This document shows positions 23,020-34,015 of a stretch of DNA of 64,000 nucleotides, piece after piece. Origin of the DNA: Chrysemys picta bellii (lineage: Eukaryota > Chordata > Testudines > Emydidae); NCBI RefSeq assembly GCF_011386835.1, contig NC_088792.1, forward strand, positions 45,374,882 through 45,438,881, given 5' to 3'. Under the pieces are notes generated by a model. That model ran no database searches, was not told the origin of the DNA, and saw only the letters and a program-made list of their open reading frames with translations. The first letter of the stretch is position 1. Each line of letters begins with the position of its first letter. The position numbers and the translations under genes were made by a program.

Positions 23020-23344
23020 ATGGCAACTTCAGGCAATGTTGGTGAATTTCATGAAAACTATGAATCATGGGTGGTGAATCTTGAATGTTTTGGGCAATTT
23101 TTAGCTTGCAACTCCATTAAAACAAAGAGTTTTAACCAAAAGTGGTGGATCCAAAGGCGTACAGGCTACTCCAACTGTGCCTGGAACAGCCAAGTACACC
23201 GACATTATTACAGCAATACAGGAACATATTTCTCCTACCCCACTGATGATAGTAGAACAATATCAGTTACATCAGTGACATCGGAAGAGTGGAAAGCACC
23301 ACTTGTTGCTACTCTAAGGAATTTTTCAGAGAAGTCTCCATTTC
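23020..23344 (+). pseudogene. gag: gypsy gag, N-terminal part
   Basis: The frame opens with MATSGNVGEFHENYESW and continues with LECFGQFLACNSIKTKS, resembling the N terminus of gag in vertebrate gypsy elements related to those often annotated as K02A2.6-like. The ATG at 23020 follows the end of the CR1 by 13 bases and is likely the native start, because the match begins there. The similarity continues to about LVATLRNFSEKSP. The next part of gag is displaced by an unrelated insertion. Gag would form the particle and package element RNA. This copy cannot do so. Confidence 0.65.
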
Positions 23345-23990
23345 AACTATTTGTTTTTCCTAACATGCACATAGACACATGCAATTCATTGTAATTTATT
23401 TATTGCTAGATAGTAAGTCTGTTATGAAAAGTGGTATTACCAAACATACAAGTATAACTCTTCACAGCAGATTTACTCAGCCCTGGCAAGCCTGGAGACA
23501 AATTAAGCCCTGGATGGGGGGTTGGGGGAGTCAGGGGAAGCAGCAAGGGGCTGGATCCTGAAACCTTGTGGTCAGAGCCCGAAGCCCTGCAGCTAAGGGA
23601 CAGGGCCCAGGGACACACCCCGAAGCTGCACGTCCGGAGCCTGGAATCTGCCACCTCATATCCAGAGTCCGGGGCTGGAGCCCAAACCCCCACCACCCCA
23701 GGGCTGGAGCCTAAAACCTGGGCATCAATGTTCCTGAAAAGGTGGGGAACTCACCAAGTACCTGTTCCTCCAGCATTGTGCCCCAGGTGTCTCCATAGTG
23801 GGGCAGGACCCAACCCCTGCTGGTGGCCCCAGCAACCAAGAAACCAACACCAAGGCGGTGCATCCAGGAGCAACAGGGAAGGGGGGCCCGTTACTTTGTC
23901 CCCCTTCCCATCACAGCCCAGGAGGCTGTGGCTGCAAGAAAAGCCCCTGGTGGCCACATGCAGCCATGGTGGCTGCCTTTGAGAAATGCT
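23345..23990. mobile_element. Insertion in gag (MITE-like, GC-rich)
   Basis: About 650 bases without gypsy similarity separate the two gag parts. The right end, on the minus strand, reads CAGCATTTCTCAAAGGCAGCC, a typical hAT-type terminus. A related CAGCAGATTTACTCAG lies at 23465 inside the left part. The middle is GC-rich (GGGGTTGGGGGAGTCAGG and so on). A clear target duplication was not found, so the left boundary is approximate. Confidence 0.5.
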
Positions 23991-24300
23991 GCATTAGGAG
24001 ATGCCCTATGTGACCAATTTGTCTCTGGATTATGCAATGAACAGATCTGGATAAAGTTACTTACCGTATCAATGTTTACACTCCAAAAGGTTGAGGTGAC
24101 CATTACCATGGAAACCAAAGAGCAGGAGTCTCTGGACTTTAAGATGAATCAAGAAGTTCATCATCTAAACCAGTGAGACAGAGGACCACAGGAATGTAAG
24201 GAATTTTTGTGTGTCCATCATACACAAACTATGCACGCTGAGAAGGTTATTTGCAGGAAGTGCCAGAAGAAAGGACACATCACTGTGACCTGTCACACAG
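23991..24300 (+). pseudogene. gag: gypsy gag C-terminal part with zinc knuckle
   Basis: The frame resumes with GDALCDQFVSGLCNEQI, matching the gag segment D.LRD.FV.GL.NE of gypsy elements. A CCHC knuckle follows at 24252-24293: C-RK-C-QKKG-H-ITVT-C, with spacing C-X2-C-X4-H-X4-C. The knuckle is intact even though the reading frame around it is broken. Confidence 0.75.
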
Positions 24301-24489
24301 TTCAATGACCAGCAACACGGAGTAACCATACATCCAAGAAGACACCTATGAAGATTGAAGCTGAGAAAGGACAGAAGTCAGGAATTCATAATGGAAAAAG
24401 ACAAGAGCTCTAATTATACTGTTCAAGACCTAGCTCTATATGGTGTTTTCGGAAGCTGGAGTCAGAGATGGCATCTGTGTCACACCCTT

Positions 24490-24840
24490 GCTTGAAGGAG
24501 TTCCAACAAGAATGGAGATGGATACTGGAGCTGCTGCTTTACTGATTTCTGCATCTCCCTAGCACCAGATTTTGTCACAAATTCCTCTGGAAGAAACCTC
24601 CATGCTATTGAAAACTTATACCAGAGAAAAATTAGTTCCAAAAGGGATACGCCAGGTGAAAATTCAACTAGATGGAGAATCAGTCATTTTACCCTTGTAT
24701 GTGATTGAAGGAAAGTATCCACCATTATTTGGAAGATCTTGGCTTGAGATGCCCAGGGTGAATTGGACCAAGATCATGATAATCACAAAGGCAACTCAAA
24801 ATAGCCAAGAAATACTGGACAGACATTCCAAGGGTTTTTA
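24490..24840 (+). pseudogene. pro: gypsy aspartic protease domain
   Basis: The catalytic DTGA is at 24521-24532 in the context MEMDTGAAALLIS. A stop (TAG) follows within eight codons. Downstream the frame 24572-24838 holds LKTYTREKLVPKG, VKIQLDGES, LPLYVIEGKYPPLFGRSWL, the usual C-terminal signature (LLGR.WL) of gypsy proteases. The aspartate and glycine remain, but the domain cannot be made because of the stop. Confidence 0.8.
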
Positions 24841-24845
24841 AAAAG

Positions 24846-25315
24846 AACTTGGCCAGATAAGCAATGTGCTCACTAAGTCTGACAGTCAGCTGAAATATTG
24901 CAAATCCAGAGTCATGCCCCTGGTAGAAACTGATTTGGACCATTTTTGTGAACATCAGAGTCTTGTCACCAGTTTCACACAGTGAATGGGCTACATCCAT
25001 TGTACCAGTGATCAAGAAGGATGGCTCAGTCCAAATATGTGGAGGTTTCAAAATGACACTGAATCCAGTTTTATGTGCACCAGTGTCCATTACCTCATAT
25101 TGAATATATATGTTGCTTTTAGTGGGGGACAGTGTTTCAGTAAATTGGATTTATTTGCTCAATACATACCTAAAAATGGAGATTGATCTGATATCCAACA
25201 AATATCTCACAATCAACACACAAAGAGGCTTATTTTGTTATAACAGGTTGCCTTTCAGTATCACATTGGCACTGCCCTGTTCCACAAAGCCATGGATGAG
25301 ATTCTGAAGAGATTA
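24846..25315 (+). pseudogene. pol: gypsy reverse transcriptase, N-terminal half
   Basis: The frame around 24990-25045 gives ATSIVPVIKKDGSVQICG (motif 1 and 2 region), followed by SKLDLFAQYI-like sequence (the SKLDL.SAY palm motif with catalytic D at about 25144-25160). Then YLTINTQRGLFCYNRLPFSI (25206-25260) covers the RLPFG region. At least three frameshifts are needed to follow it. The domain is cut at 25315 by a hAT-like MITE. Confidence 0.8.
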
Positions 25316-25323
25316 GACTAGAC

Positions 25324-25656
25324 TAGTGGTCAACCTGCGGGCTGCATGCGGCCCATCAGGGTAATCTGATTGCAGCCACAAGACATTTTGCTGATGTTGA
25401 CCGTCCGCAGGCGCATCTCCCAGTGGCCATGGTTCGTGGTTCCTGACCAATGGGAGCTGCTGCGGGAAGTGGCGGGCTGCAGGGACATGCTGGCTGACAC
25501 TTCCTGCAGCTCCCATTGGCCAGGAAACACGGCCACTGGGAGCTGCGGGGAGACGTGCCTGCAGACAGTCAAAGTCAGCAAAATGTCTCACAGCCCGCAG
25601 TCAGATTACCCTGATGGGCTGCATGTGGCCCACGGGCCACAGGTTGTCCATCATTG
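25324..25656. mobile_element. hAT-like MITE nested in gypsy RT
   Basis: The long terminal inverted repeats pair GCATGCGGCCCATCAGGG (left) with the complement of CCCTGATGGGCTGCATGTGG (right). The ends read TAGTGGTCAACCTG and, on the other strand, ATGATGGACAACCTG. The flanks are GACTAGAC (25316-25323) and GACTAGAT (25657-25664), an 8-bp duplication with one difference. The internal sequence is a large GC-rich foldback with no coding capacity. Confidence 0.75.
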
Positions 25657-25664
25657 GACTAGAT

Positions 25665-26029
25665 GGAGTTCAGTGCCATTTGGATGACATCCTTGTTACA
25701 GCAAAGTATCAAGATAATCTTCAAAGCTTGGTTGCTGCCTTGCAATGTTTGGAAGACCATGGACTGAGAATATATTAAAACAAAAGTGAGCATTTCAAAT
25801 TTTCAGTTGAATACCTTGGGCATGTAATTAATGCCACAGGCTTAAGGAAATTGTCAGAGAAAGAGAAGGTGGTTCTTCAAGTGCCCCTGCAAGCGAACGT
25901 GTCACAATTATGTTCATTCTGAAGGCTGCTTAAATATTATGGTATATTTTTGCCTAATCTGGCTACAGTATTGGTATCTTTACATGAACTGTTACAAGCA
26001 AAGAAAACATGGAAATAGACTAGAGAGCG
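25665..26029 (+). pseudogene. pol: gypsy reverse transcriptase, catalytic half
   Basis: The catalytic box is at 25677-25688 and reads HLDDILVTA. The usual YxDD tyrosine (or valine) is replaced by histidine. VEYLGHVINATGLRK follows (25806-25850), the normal LG..I...G motif, and then the connection region FLPNLATVLVSLHELLQAKKTWK. One in-frame stop lies between LRIY and KSEHFKF. Confidence 0.82.
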
Positions 26030-26399
26030 TGATTGTGCATTTAAAAAAAGCAAAGTAACTGTTGACATTGGCTGAAGTTCTTATACACTTTGATGCCTGA
26101 CTACCACTGCAATTGGCTTGTGATGCTGCACACTATGGAGTGGGTGCAGTTCTTTCCCACATTTTTCCTGATGACATGGAGAAACCAATTGCCTTTGCTT
26201 CACAAATACTCACTGCCTCTGAGAAGAACTATGTGCAAACAGAGCAAGAAGTTCTCATTATCTTTGGAATTCAGAAATTCCATACCTATTTGTTTGGCAG
26301 ACACTTTACATTGCAGGCAGATCATTGACCGTTACTTTCAATTTTTGGACCAAAACATGGAATTCCATCATTAGCTGCTGCTCATGTGCAATGATGGGC
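26030..26399 (+). pseudogene. pol: gypsy RNase H domain
   Basis: The frame 26113-26328 holds ACDAAHYGVGAVLSH (first catalytic aspartate), KPIAFASQILTASEKNYVQTEQE (the second acidic residue of the family is the final E) and FGIQKFHTYLFGRHFTLQADH (third aspartate). The residues are all present. A stop follows directly after DH. The fold is one of the best preserved parts of this copy. Confidence 0.85.
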
Positions 26400-26699
26400 A
26401 TTGCTACTTTCAGCTCATTCCTCTACTATTCCATTCCATAAAGAGACTCAGCATGGCAATGCTGATGGACTGGCAGGCCTGTCTTGCCCAAGCTCCTGTC
26501 AGCCCAAAGAAACCTCAAACAAAGTGTTATATCTCAATGTGATGGATAGGTTACCCATAACTAACACAGACATCAACAAAAAAAACCCTGCTCAGGGTGA
26601 TGTGCTCTCTCTCATTGAGGGAATGGTTTTACAGGGTGAAGTGTTGGATCATAATCTCCACTTTACAGAATCATCACATCACCATGAATTATCTGTGAA

Positions 26700-27330
26700 T
26701 CATGGTTGCATCTAATGGGGAATCCGAGTGATCTTTCTGAAATCACTTCAATTTCCGGGTTTGGAAGTTCTTACCAAGATCATTTTGGCATTGTGCAGAT
26801 GAAGACCATAGCCCAGAATCATGTCTGGGGATGGACAAAGTCATTGAGAGAAAGGCAAAGTGCTGTACTATATGTCATCAAAGTCAGCATGATCCTGGCC
26901 CACCTCACCTACATGCCTGGTCATGGCCTCAGACTCCTTGGACACATTCACATGGACTTTGCTGGACCTTTAGATAATTATGTTTTGGGTTATATTCAAT
27001 TCCTATTCAAAATGGCCAGAAGTTTTTGGAATGACCACTTGATAGCATTATACCTTGTTAGGTCAATTTGGTTTACTGTTACAGTTGATGACTGACAATG
27101 GACCTCAATTCTGTTCTGAAGAATTTCAGCAGTTCCTAGCTTCAAATGGAATTCAGCACATCTGCTCTGCTCCATACCAACGGACTAGCAAAATGCTTTG
27201 TACAAATGCTTAAGCATGCCTTAAAAGCTAACAAGTCTGTTTTGAGTCATCAGCAGAAATCGAACAATTTCTTGCTTGTGTACAGGAATACACTACATCT
27301 TACTATCCAGGAGTCACTTGCAAATCTTTT
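26700..27330 (+). pseudogene. pol: gypsy integrase
   Basis: HFGIVQMKTIAQNHVWGW (about 26780-26835) matches the HHCC-region GH.GI..MK.LAR..VWW. LGHIHMDFAGP (about 26940-26970) carries the first aspartate of the DDE triad. LMTDNGPQFCSEEFQQFL (27084-27135) carries the second at 27094-27096. In the third part the frame reads LAKCFVQM where the family has an acidic residue (LAERFVQ), so the catalytic glutamate is lost here. Two frameshifts split the domain. Confidence 0.82.
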
Positions 27331-27687
27331 CTTGAAGTGATCTGTGTGTTCCTGTTGGCACCTGCTATGTCCCAAGGTTGCCTTAGAAGAGCCAAATCTA
27401 TGTAAATTGATCAACAACGTTAGACTCGTCATCATTCTTTTCAAGTAGGAGACAACGTGGACTTGCAACTACAGTTGTAGAGTTGTGGAAATGGCTACCT
27501 GAAGAATTTCTAAAATGCACAGGACCTGTTTTGTTTATGGTAAAGCTATCCAATGGTGTTTTATAGAAATGACATATAGACCAGTTGCAGCCCTGACAAG
27601 TACTGGAGTCTGGGGATGTGCCCATAGGACTTCTGTTCCTCCAATCAAATCTCCTTCCATTACAACTCCTAATTTTGACAACTTGTT
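27331..27687 (+). pseudogene. gypsy pol C-terminal region
   Basis: Degenerate sequence follows the integrase and is probably the C-terminal chromodomain-like or linker part of pol. Plus-strand frames include words that continue past the MITE at 27688-28674. I cannot name a motif. Confidence 0.4.
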
Positions 27688-28674
27688 TACTCCTGGGGAA
27701 ATTCTGCACCAAAATTTTAAAAATTCGGAGCGCAATATTTTCAAATTCTGCAAAATTCTGCATATTTTGTCAAAATAACATATCACACCAGTTTCAAAAT
27801 AACAACATAATCACACCAGTTTCTATTATTTTTGGTAATTTATTTAAAAATACCTGTCAGCAAGTATGTCTAACAATACAGACAACAAAAAAGATTTAAA
27901 AAAAAATGTTTTTTGACAAATAGATTCCTTACTAGGCATATTAATACAGAACTCTGAGTAATAATTCATTTAAACTAAATACAGAACCATATTTCCCATA
28001 CCACCCCCTCCAGAAGCAGCACAAAGCAGGGCGGAGTCAGGGGTAACAGAGGAGCTGAGGGAGAGGGAAATAATTGCTGGGAAGGAGCCTGGGTGTGAAC
28101 TTAGAGGGTTGTTGGGTATGGTTGGGAAAAGTATGGAACAGGGTTTTGGGGCGGGGGGGTCAGGAAGGGAGGGTTAGGGAGCTTCCCTCATGCAGACCCC
28201 GGCTGACCCCTAGACTTTCCTATTCAGTCATGTACATGTGTCCCTCCACCTCGACTCAGAAACCCACTCCCCCCATCCCCATGTGTTTCTTTGCCCCCAC
28301 TCAGCCACTCCCTTGTCCCTATGTAGCCCTGTGCCTCTCTCTCCCCTGTGGCCCTTCCCCAGTCTGTCCTCCCCCAATAGCCCTTATGAGCCACTGTCTG
28401 ACCCCACAGCACCTCGCGCTATCTGTCTCCCCATAGTGCCTGCCTCCTGACCTGGCCCTACAGGCGCTGTGAAGACAACTCTGCAGGCTCTCTCTCTCTT
28501 CCCTAGCCGGCTGGGAGTGGCTGCTGTGTTCTACTGCCACAGTGCCCTCTGGTGGGGAAAAGGCAGAGCTGCAGCAACTTTTCAGCAGAAGTTTTTTTCT
28601 GCGCAAAAAATTAAAAATGTCTGCAGCTCATTAATTATGCATGCACACAGTGGCGCAGGATTCCCCCAGGAGTA
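27688..28674. mobile_element. 987-bp MITE nested in gypsy 3' part
   Basis: The ends are TACTCCTGGGGAAATTCTG and, on the other strand, TACTCCTGGGGGAATCCTG, a clear inverted repeat that extends through GCACCA-type sequence. A perfect CTTGTT duplication flanks it (27682-27687 and 28675-28680). The interior is AT-rich at the left and CT-rich in the middle, with no coding capacity. Confidence 0.75.
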
Positions 28675-28957
28675 CTTGTTGGAAGAAACTTTGTTACCAG
28701 ACCCAGTTGATTCTGTACCCCAAAATGTTCCCATTATCCAAGATACTACTGCACCATCATCACCACACTATCCCAAGAATGCAAAAACCAGTGTTTAGTT
28801 AGTGAGGTCCTAGTCCAGGGCAGAATAATCCTTTGCAATTTGACAGTCTGCTAGTCCACCCACAACTTTTAGTTAAGTTATACAGTGTTTTATGTTAGTC
28901 ATGTAAATGATAATGTGTGTATATATTTGGGAAGTTTTTTAAAGTAGGGAGGAGACA

Positions 28958-29449
28958 TGTAATGTCCTGTCCCTTTAAATGTTTGAGCACTCCTCAGTGC
29001 AAAGCCTCACCTTTGTGTTGGTTTCAGTTTTGCTGCTACAACAATAGAATCTCCACAGCAGACAGCTATAATCCTATTAGCTCCCTCTAACTATCGATCC
29101 CCTTCTCTGCTGAGTCCAGCTATAACAATACCTTTCTGGTTCTGAATCTTACCTGGACCAACACAGTCCAACGGGGTGAGACAGAATCCTGAGACTAAGA
29201 ATATGTTAACTGTCCTGACTCTTAATTAACAGTTTTAGCACACAAAAAATGCTGACTGGCTAACAATTGACGGGCAGGTTTGTATAACCGTATCAGAGCC
29301 AGTTGTATTGTTACTGTTCTTTTGAACCCTTCTTTTCTTCCTGCTAAATAAATTCCTTGCCCTTTCTTGCTCTGTCTCAATATTTTTTTCTCTGATGCTG
29401 CTCTTTAGTTGTGCTTTAAATTTTACTCACTGGCAACTACTCTATGACA
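28958..29449 (+). repeat. Candidate 3' LTR of the gypsy element
   Basis: A purine-rich tract (GTAGGGAGGAGACA) ends at 28957 and the sequence TGTAATGTCCTGTCCC follows, as expected for a polypurine tract and an LTR start. A CA end occurs at 29448-29449 (CTCTATGACA). AATAAA is at 29347-29352. The 5' LTR is missing, so the right edge cannot be checked by comparison. Confidence 0.5.
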
Positions 29450-30438
29450 GCAGGCTTTTTTCTAAAGTGCACTTGCTTGTACCTGTCTCGGGGAGTTCCA
29501 GAGTGACCAAGGATCCTGTCCATTGGCTGCTGCGGTAACTCCAAGGAAGTGGACTAGCAACTGCCACCTGAAAGTGTCTTTGGAACTAATCCTCCCTATT
29601 CTTGAAATTGCTTGTAGTCGTGATTTAGTGGAAAGGTAACCAAGTGTGGGTATAGATGACTTCCCTAGCCTCGGAATCCATAGCCCAGTATGTATGGGGT
29701 TTCAGAATAATCAGTACAGCCATGAAGATCAACTGGCACATGTCTGAGCCCACCTGGGATGTGTGTTGTCTCCAAATACTTGAACTGGCACTGTGATGTC
29801 TCATATGGAGAAGTCAAAACCCACTTTAGAGGAACAGCAGTTAAGTTACAAAGGTGGGATGAGGCAACAAGACACCGAGAGGGGCACATGCAGACCAGCA
29901 AACAGTCAGAGAAAGTAGAGGCTGCTCCTCTTTCCTCTCGTAATCTCAAGAATCAGCATCATCACTATTATTAATTATTTGTATTAACATAGCATCCAGG
30001 AGCCCTACCTATTGACTGTTTTGAAACTTTATTGTAGCCACAAAACAGGATATAGCTTCTCCACCCCACCAACAGGTCTGATTCTCCATGGCCTCGCACC
30101 TTGCTTGGTCTTTTACCTGTGCAAAGTGGGTGTAAAATGCTACCATTTTGATTGAACAGAAGAATCAGACTTAAGATAAGTGTCACTTGGAGGGATCAGT
30201 TACTAAGGTAGTTCAGTCTCTGGTTCACTTGAACCTTGGTCTGTGCGGAGACTGCTTACAAGAGTGCCAGATCAGTACCAATGTGTTGTAGATAGCTATC
30301 CACTAGGAATTGAGATAACTATTCAAATAATTTCAGATAGTGCATATGAGTCACCACAATGTAAGGATTTTCACTCACTATTGACTCAATCTGAATTGAG
30401 GCTGGTGACTTAGAAGTCAAAGGCTCTGTTTTTGTTTA
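29450..30438. other. Unassigned sequence
   Basis: I recognise no gene. Near 29968-30010 the bases resemble the complement of the old LINE 3' end at 18780. Confidence 0.4.
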
Positions 30439-31600
30439 TGTAACCCTTTTGCCAGGTGAAGTCATCAGCAACAAGGCCAGGTTCAATATCTAAGCGTTCC
30501 TTCTTAACAAAACAACACAAAACAGGCTCAAACTCCCACCCAGTAACCTGAGAAAATTACACACCACCCCCTGGGCTCCTCTAAGAGGCAATTCTTTCCC
30601 TCTCACAAGCACAGAGTCTGTGTGTAGAAAAGAAACTTTTTATTAAAAGGGGGGAAGTAACCTGGCATTAACTTGGGGAAACATTGCAATCAGGATTCAT
30701 AAGCATAAAACCATGGGCAAAACACCCACCCCAGAGTATGTTGGGCAGTGTTTCTTTGGGTTCTTAAGTCCAACAACCAAAAGTTTCTTTAACGTGCTTC
30801 TCCCTCCACCACACCCCATTCACAGTTGTGTCCCTGGTCAGTGGAGACCCAGAGGGAAGAGAAGGCACCTTGCTCATTCCTCCAGCCACTCACTGCTCCA
30901 CCAGCTGCTTGCTCCAGCTGCTCAGGGTCCCGCCACTTACCACAGCTTTCAGTGATTTCTGGTGTTAGTCAGGGAGCCTCTCTCGTCAGAAACACCATCC
31001 CATAGCAGAACTAATGCTTAGACCTGGGTTTCAGTGATTTCAGTTCTACTGATCTGCAACACAAGACTCTCAACTGAGTCTTAATCAGCTCTGCTGTTAC
31101 ACAGTGGGTAGGGCAAAGGTCAAATGGAGTCTAGGACTCTTTGTCCAAGCCCACACCACCAGATACAAACACCCATCCCTATCCTCCCTACTGGGTTTTG
31201 GCACCCCTCGTCCCTGCTTAGCAAGCACAGTTCAGTTGAGGATGAACCCCTCAGTCAGGGCATGCCAAGCACAGTTCTGCTGCCCTTGATTTACACAACA
31301 AGGATAACAAACCTTTATTACCCCTGCACCCAATAAGAAAGTGACTTGCAATCCAACATCCACCAAAAGTGATAATTTGGGCAAAGCAGCTCCATCCTGC
31401 TGCTCACCTAGGCAGAGTGGGTGTGTTCATGCAAACAAGGGCAGCTCCTGAAGTACTCTTCCCCAGCTCATCACTAGATGTCAGGGAAGAGCTCATTCAG
31501 ACCCTGCTTACATTTAAAAAATATCCGGAGCCTTCTGGCTCCATTTCCCCCACCTCCCACCCAATCTAAAAAATGTTATCCCTCTTTCCAATAGCATTTC
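30439..31600 (-). repeat. LTR-like sequence, minus strand (tentative)
   Basis: A TGTAACCCTTTTGCC start at 30439 resembles the end of the LTR at 62738-63809 (complement TGTAACCCTTGTGCC). AATAAA on the minus strand (complement of 30639-30644) supports LTR origin. The right edge could be near 31101 (GTTACA) or further on. No target duplication was found. Confidence 0.35.
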
Positions 31601-33407
31601 TTGTCAGTGTCCGCTAAATAAATTATTGCATTTTCCGTTAGGACTAGATTTGTGCTCCCCCCCCCCCCCTCCTTCCTTTCAAGCACCAGCTTTAAACTGC
31701 TATGTCCTAGCTCTTTTTCCTGATATGAAATTGTAGTTTAGCTTTGACCATAACACTTGCTCATTTTGATATCTTCTTATGTTCTTTCCTCAAGTTCAGT
31801 CACTTATTAATCAGTCCATTCATTAAGGATCTTAGAGACAACTGTGAAGTCAGCATTTTAAGGGTCAGTACATAGACACTTTAAAAGTTATTTATATAGA
31901 ATATTCACTGCCAATTAGTTGCTTTAAGTGCTTGTGCTTTTAGTAAATAACGCTTTCTAGTAGTATGCTGCATCAAGGCGTACAAGATTTGCACAAATAT
32001 GCCTTTTGATACATATAATTTATATTACACAGCTATAGGAAGTTGTACTTACTGGTAATGGAGTGGCTGTGGTACAGAAGGAGAAAGTAGGATGCACAAC
32101 AAATTACTGTACATAAATGAAATGGAACTAATTATATTCAAGTTTCTGGTGGAGTAGAGACCACACAGTCCCTCATAGGCTATAACTAGCCTAATTTTGA
32201 ACGCAATATTTTTCCCTTGTGCCTGCAAAGTCGCCTCCAACCCAGTGTTTTGGGTTGGGTTCCCGCTTCATCTCCCTAACCAGGGCTAACCCCTGGGATT
32301 TATTTCATTGCTGTTTTTGTTTGTCTTATTTATTGGGGGGATAGATTTTGTTTTGGGGGAAGGGGCAATGGCTTTGCCACTGATCTGCCATCATTTGTTG
32401 TTTTTTTTCCTTATGGGCATCATAGGAGAAGTGGGCCTTGGAAACTAGTTTATTGACTAGATAAGGGAGGGCATTGCATGTAAAAGGGGGGTGTGCTGGG
32501 GGAAATAATGGAGGGGCAAGATCTTCCAAGCTTATGTTTGCTTGGTGCCATTGGATCAGTGCAAAGAAAAAACTTAATCAAGAACTGGACCCATTTGTGT
32601 AGACATGCGTAGTAGTAAGGTCTGTAATGAGTTATTTGAACAGGAAAATTTAGGTGGTAAGAGTTAAAGTTGTGCATTAAAAATGTGGGAAGTTGGAGAC
32701 AATGCAGGGTGGTAGTTGGGGTGATATGTACTGTATCTGTTAAGGGATATAAGGCTTCCAGGAAGCAGAAGGAAACACTGTGTCATTAGCATAGCAGGGG
32801 GACATAACAGTATGGAGTGCTGGCTGGAGGGAGGTGGAAATGGGAGCAGGGGTGTCTGATGGGATGAGGGAGACAGGATGGACGGCAGTGGAGGATGATG
32901 TTGAGCAGACAATAGAGGGTTTGCAGCAATTGTAAGAGGGATGATACCTTTTGGGAGAAGCAGGGGAAGCTAGAAATATCAGGGAAGATGAGAGTCATGG
33001 GTAGGAGGTCATAGGAGGAGAGGAAAGAAGCTGGGAAAGAAGCTCTATACCCCTGTGAATATTGAAAACATTTCATCTGCAAAAATTAGTAAAATATTTT
33101 AACACTCCATGGATAATTCAGTTGTTCCGTGATTTATATTGTGCCAGATTTGTAGACTGATTGTGAGTAGTGTTCACAGCTGCCCAAGCACCTCCCACAG
33201 TAGGAGTCTCTGTGCTCCCTGTGTGGTGTATTGAGTGTTGGAATTGCAAGCTACCAATTTAAGAGTGGAGGGTTTTCCTTGCCTTCCGAGTAGACTAGCA
33301 GTCTCTGTAGCAAAACATCATTTTGTCAGTCTGGAAAGAGCCAGCTTAAAGAAAAGTGGGGTGAGTTGTGCTTTGCTGCCTTGGGCACAGCCTGTTTCCT
33401 CTCTTTC
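31601..33407. other. Unassigned, with poly-C run and purine-rich part
   Basis: There is a run of 13 C at 31657-31669, and a GA/GT-rich stretch at about 32690-33030 that gives low-complexity minus-strand frames. I see no gene. Confidence 0.45.
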
Positions 33408-33415
33408 TGTTATTG

Positions 33416-33748
33416 CAGTGTTTCCCAAACTTGGGATGCCGCTTGTTTAGGGAAAGCCCCTGGTGGGCCAGGCTGGTTTGTTTACCTGCCGCGTCCGCAG
33501 GTCCAGCCGATCGTGGCTCCCACTGGCCATGGTTCACTGCTCCAGGCCAATGGGAGCTGCTGGAAGTGGCGCGGACCGAGGGACGTACTGGCCGCCGCTT
33601 CCAGCAGCTCCCATTGGCCTGGAGCAGCGAACCGCGGCCAGTGGGAGCCGCGATCGGCCGGACCTGCAAACGCGGCAGGTAAACAAATTGGCCCGGCCCA
33701 CCAGAGGCTTTCCCTAAACAAGCGGTGTCCCAAGTTTGGGAAACACTG
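33416..33748. mobile_element. hAT MITE with exact 8-bp duplication
   Basis: The ends CAGTGTTTCCCAAACTTGGG and the exact inverted counterpart CCCAAGTTTGGGAAACACTG enclose a GC-rich palindromic core. The flanks are TGTTATTG at 33408-33415 and TGTTATTG at 33749-33756, a perfect 8-bp target duplication. The element is entirely non-coding. The frames seen across it on both strands are shadows of the palindrome. Confidence 0.88.
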
Positions 33749-34015
33749 TGTTATTGGATTCTTGGGTGTTATCATTCTGAATTCTCAGCAATAAGGCAAT
33801 TTTATACTGCCACCTTTCAGCAGGAGTATTTCTGTGGGTGTATGCAGTGAACATTACACCCAGGAGCACGGAGATTGCTTGCTCCTCCTCCCCAGAGGAC
33901 CAAGTTACTGAAATGGGGACAGGGAGGAAGCAGGGTTGGCTCACCCAGGTGCAATCTACTAAATGCTAGTGGAAGTAGTAGATTACACACATCAAGTACA
34001 TATATCAGTGGTCAC

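Larger units (their letters stand above)
23008..29449 (+). mobile_element. Degenerate Ty3/gypsy retrotransposon
   Basis: Order on the plus strand: gag start (23020), insertion (about 23345-23990), gag end with zinc knuckle (24252-24293), protease (24490-24840), RT (24846-25315 and 25665-26010), RNase H (26030-26395), integrase (26700-27330), then a 3' region interrupted by a 987-bp MITE, and a candidate LTR (28958-29449). The order protease-RT-RNase H-integrase defines the Ty3/gypsy superfamily. The 5' LTR is missing, and a CR1 sits at that place. Many stops and frameshifts show it is long dead. Confidence 0.85.

Noticed and set aside
23566..24176. Frames of 117-138 codons within the gypsy gag
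   Set aside because: They lie in a GC-rich insertion and continue only by chance into gag.
33346..33794. Several overlapping frames of 84-142 codons on both strands
   Set aside because: They are mirror images caused by the palindromic hAT MITE at 33416-33748.
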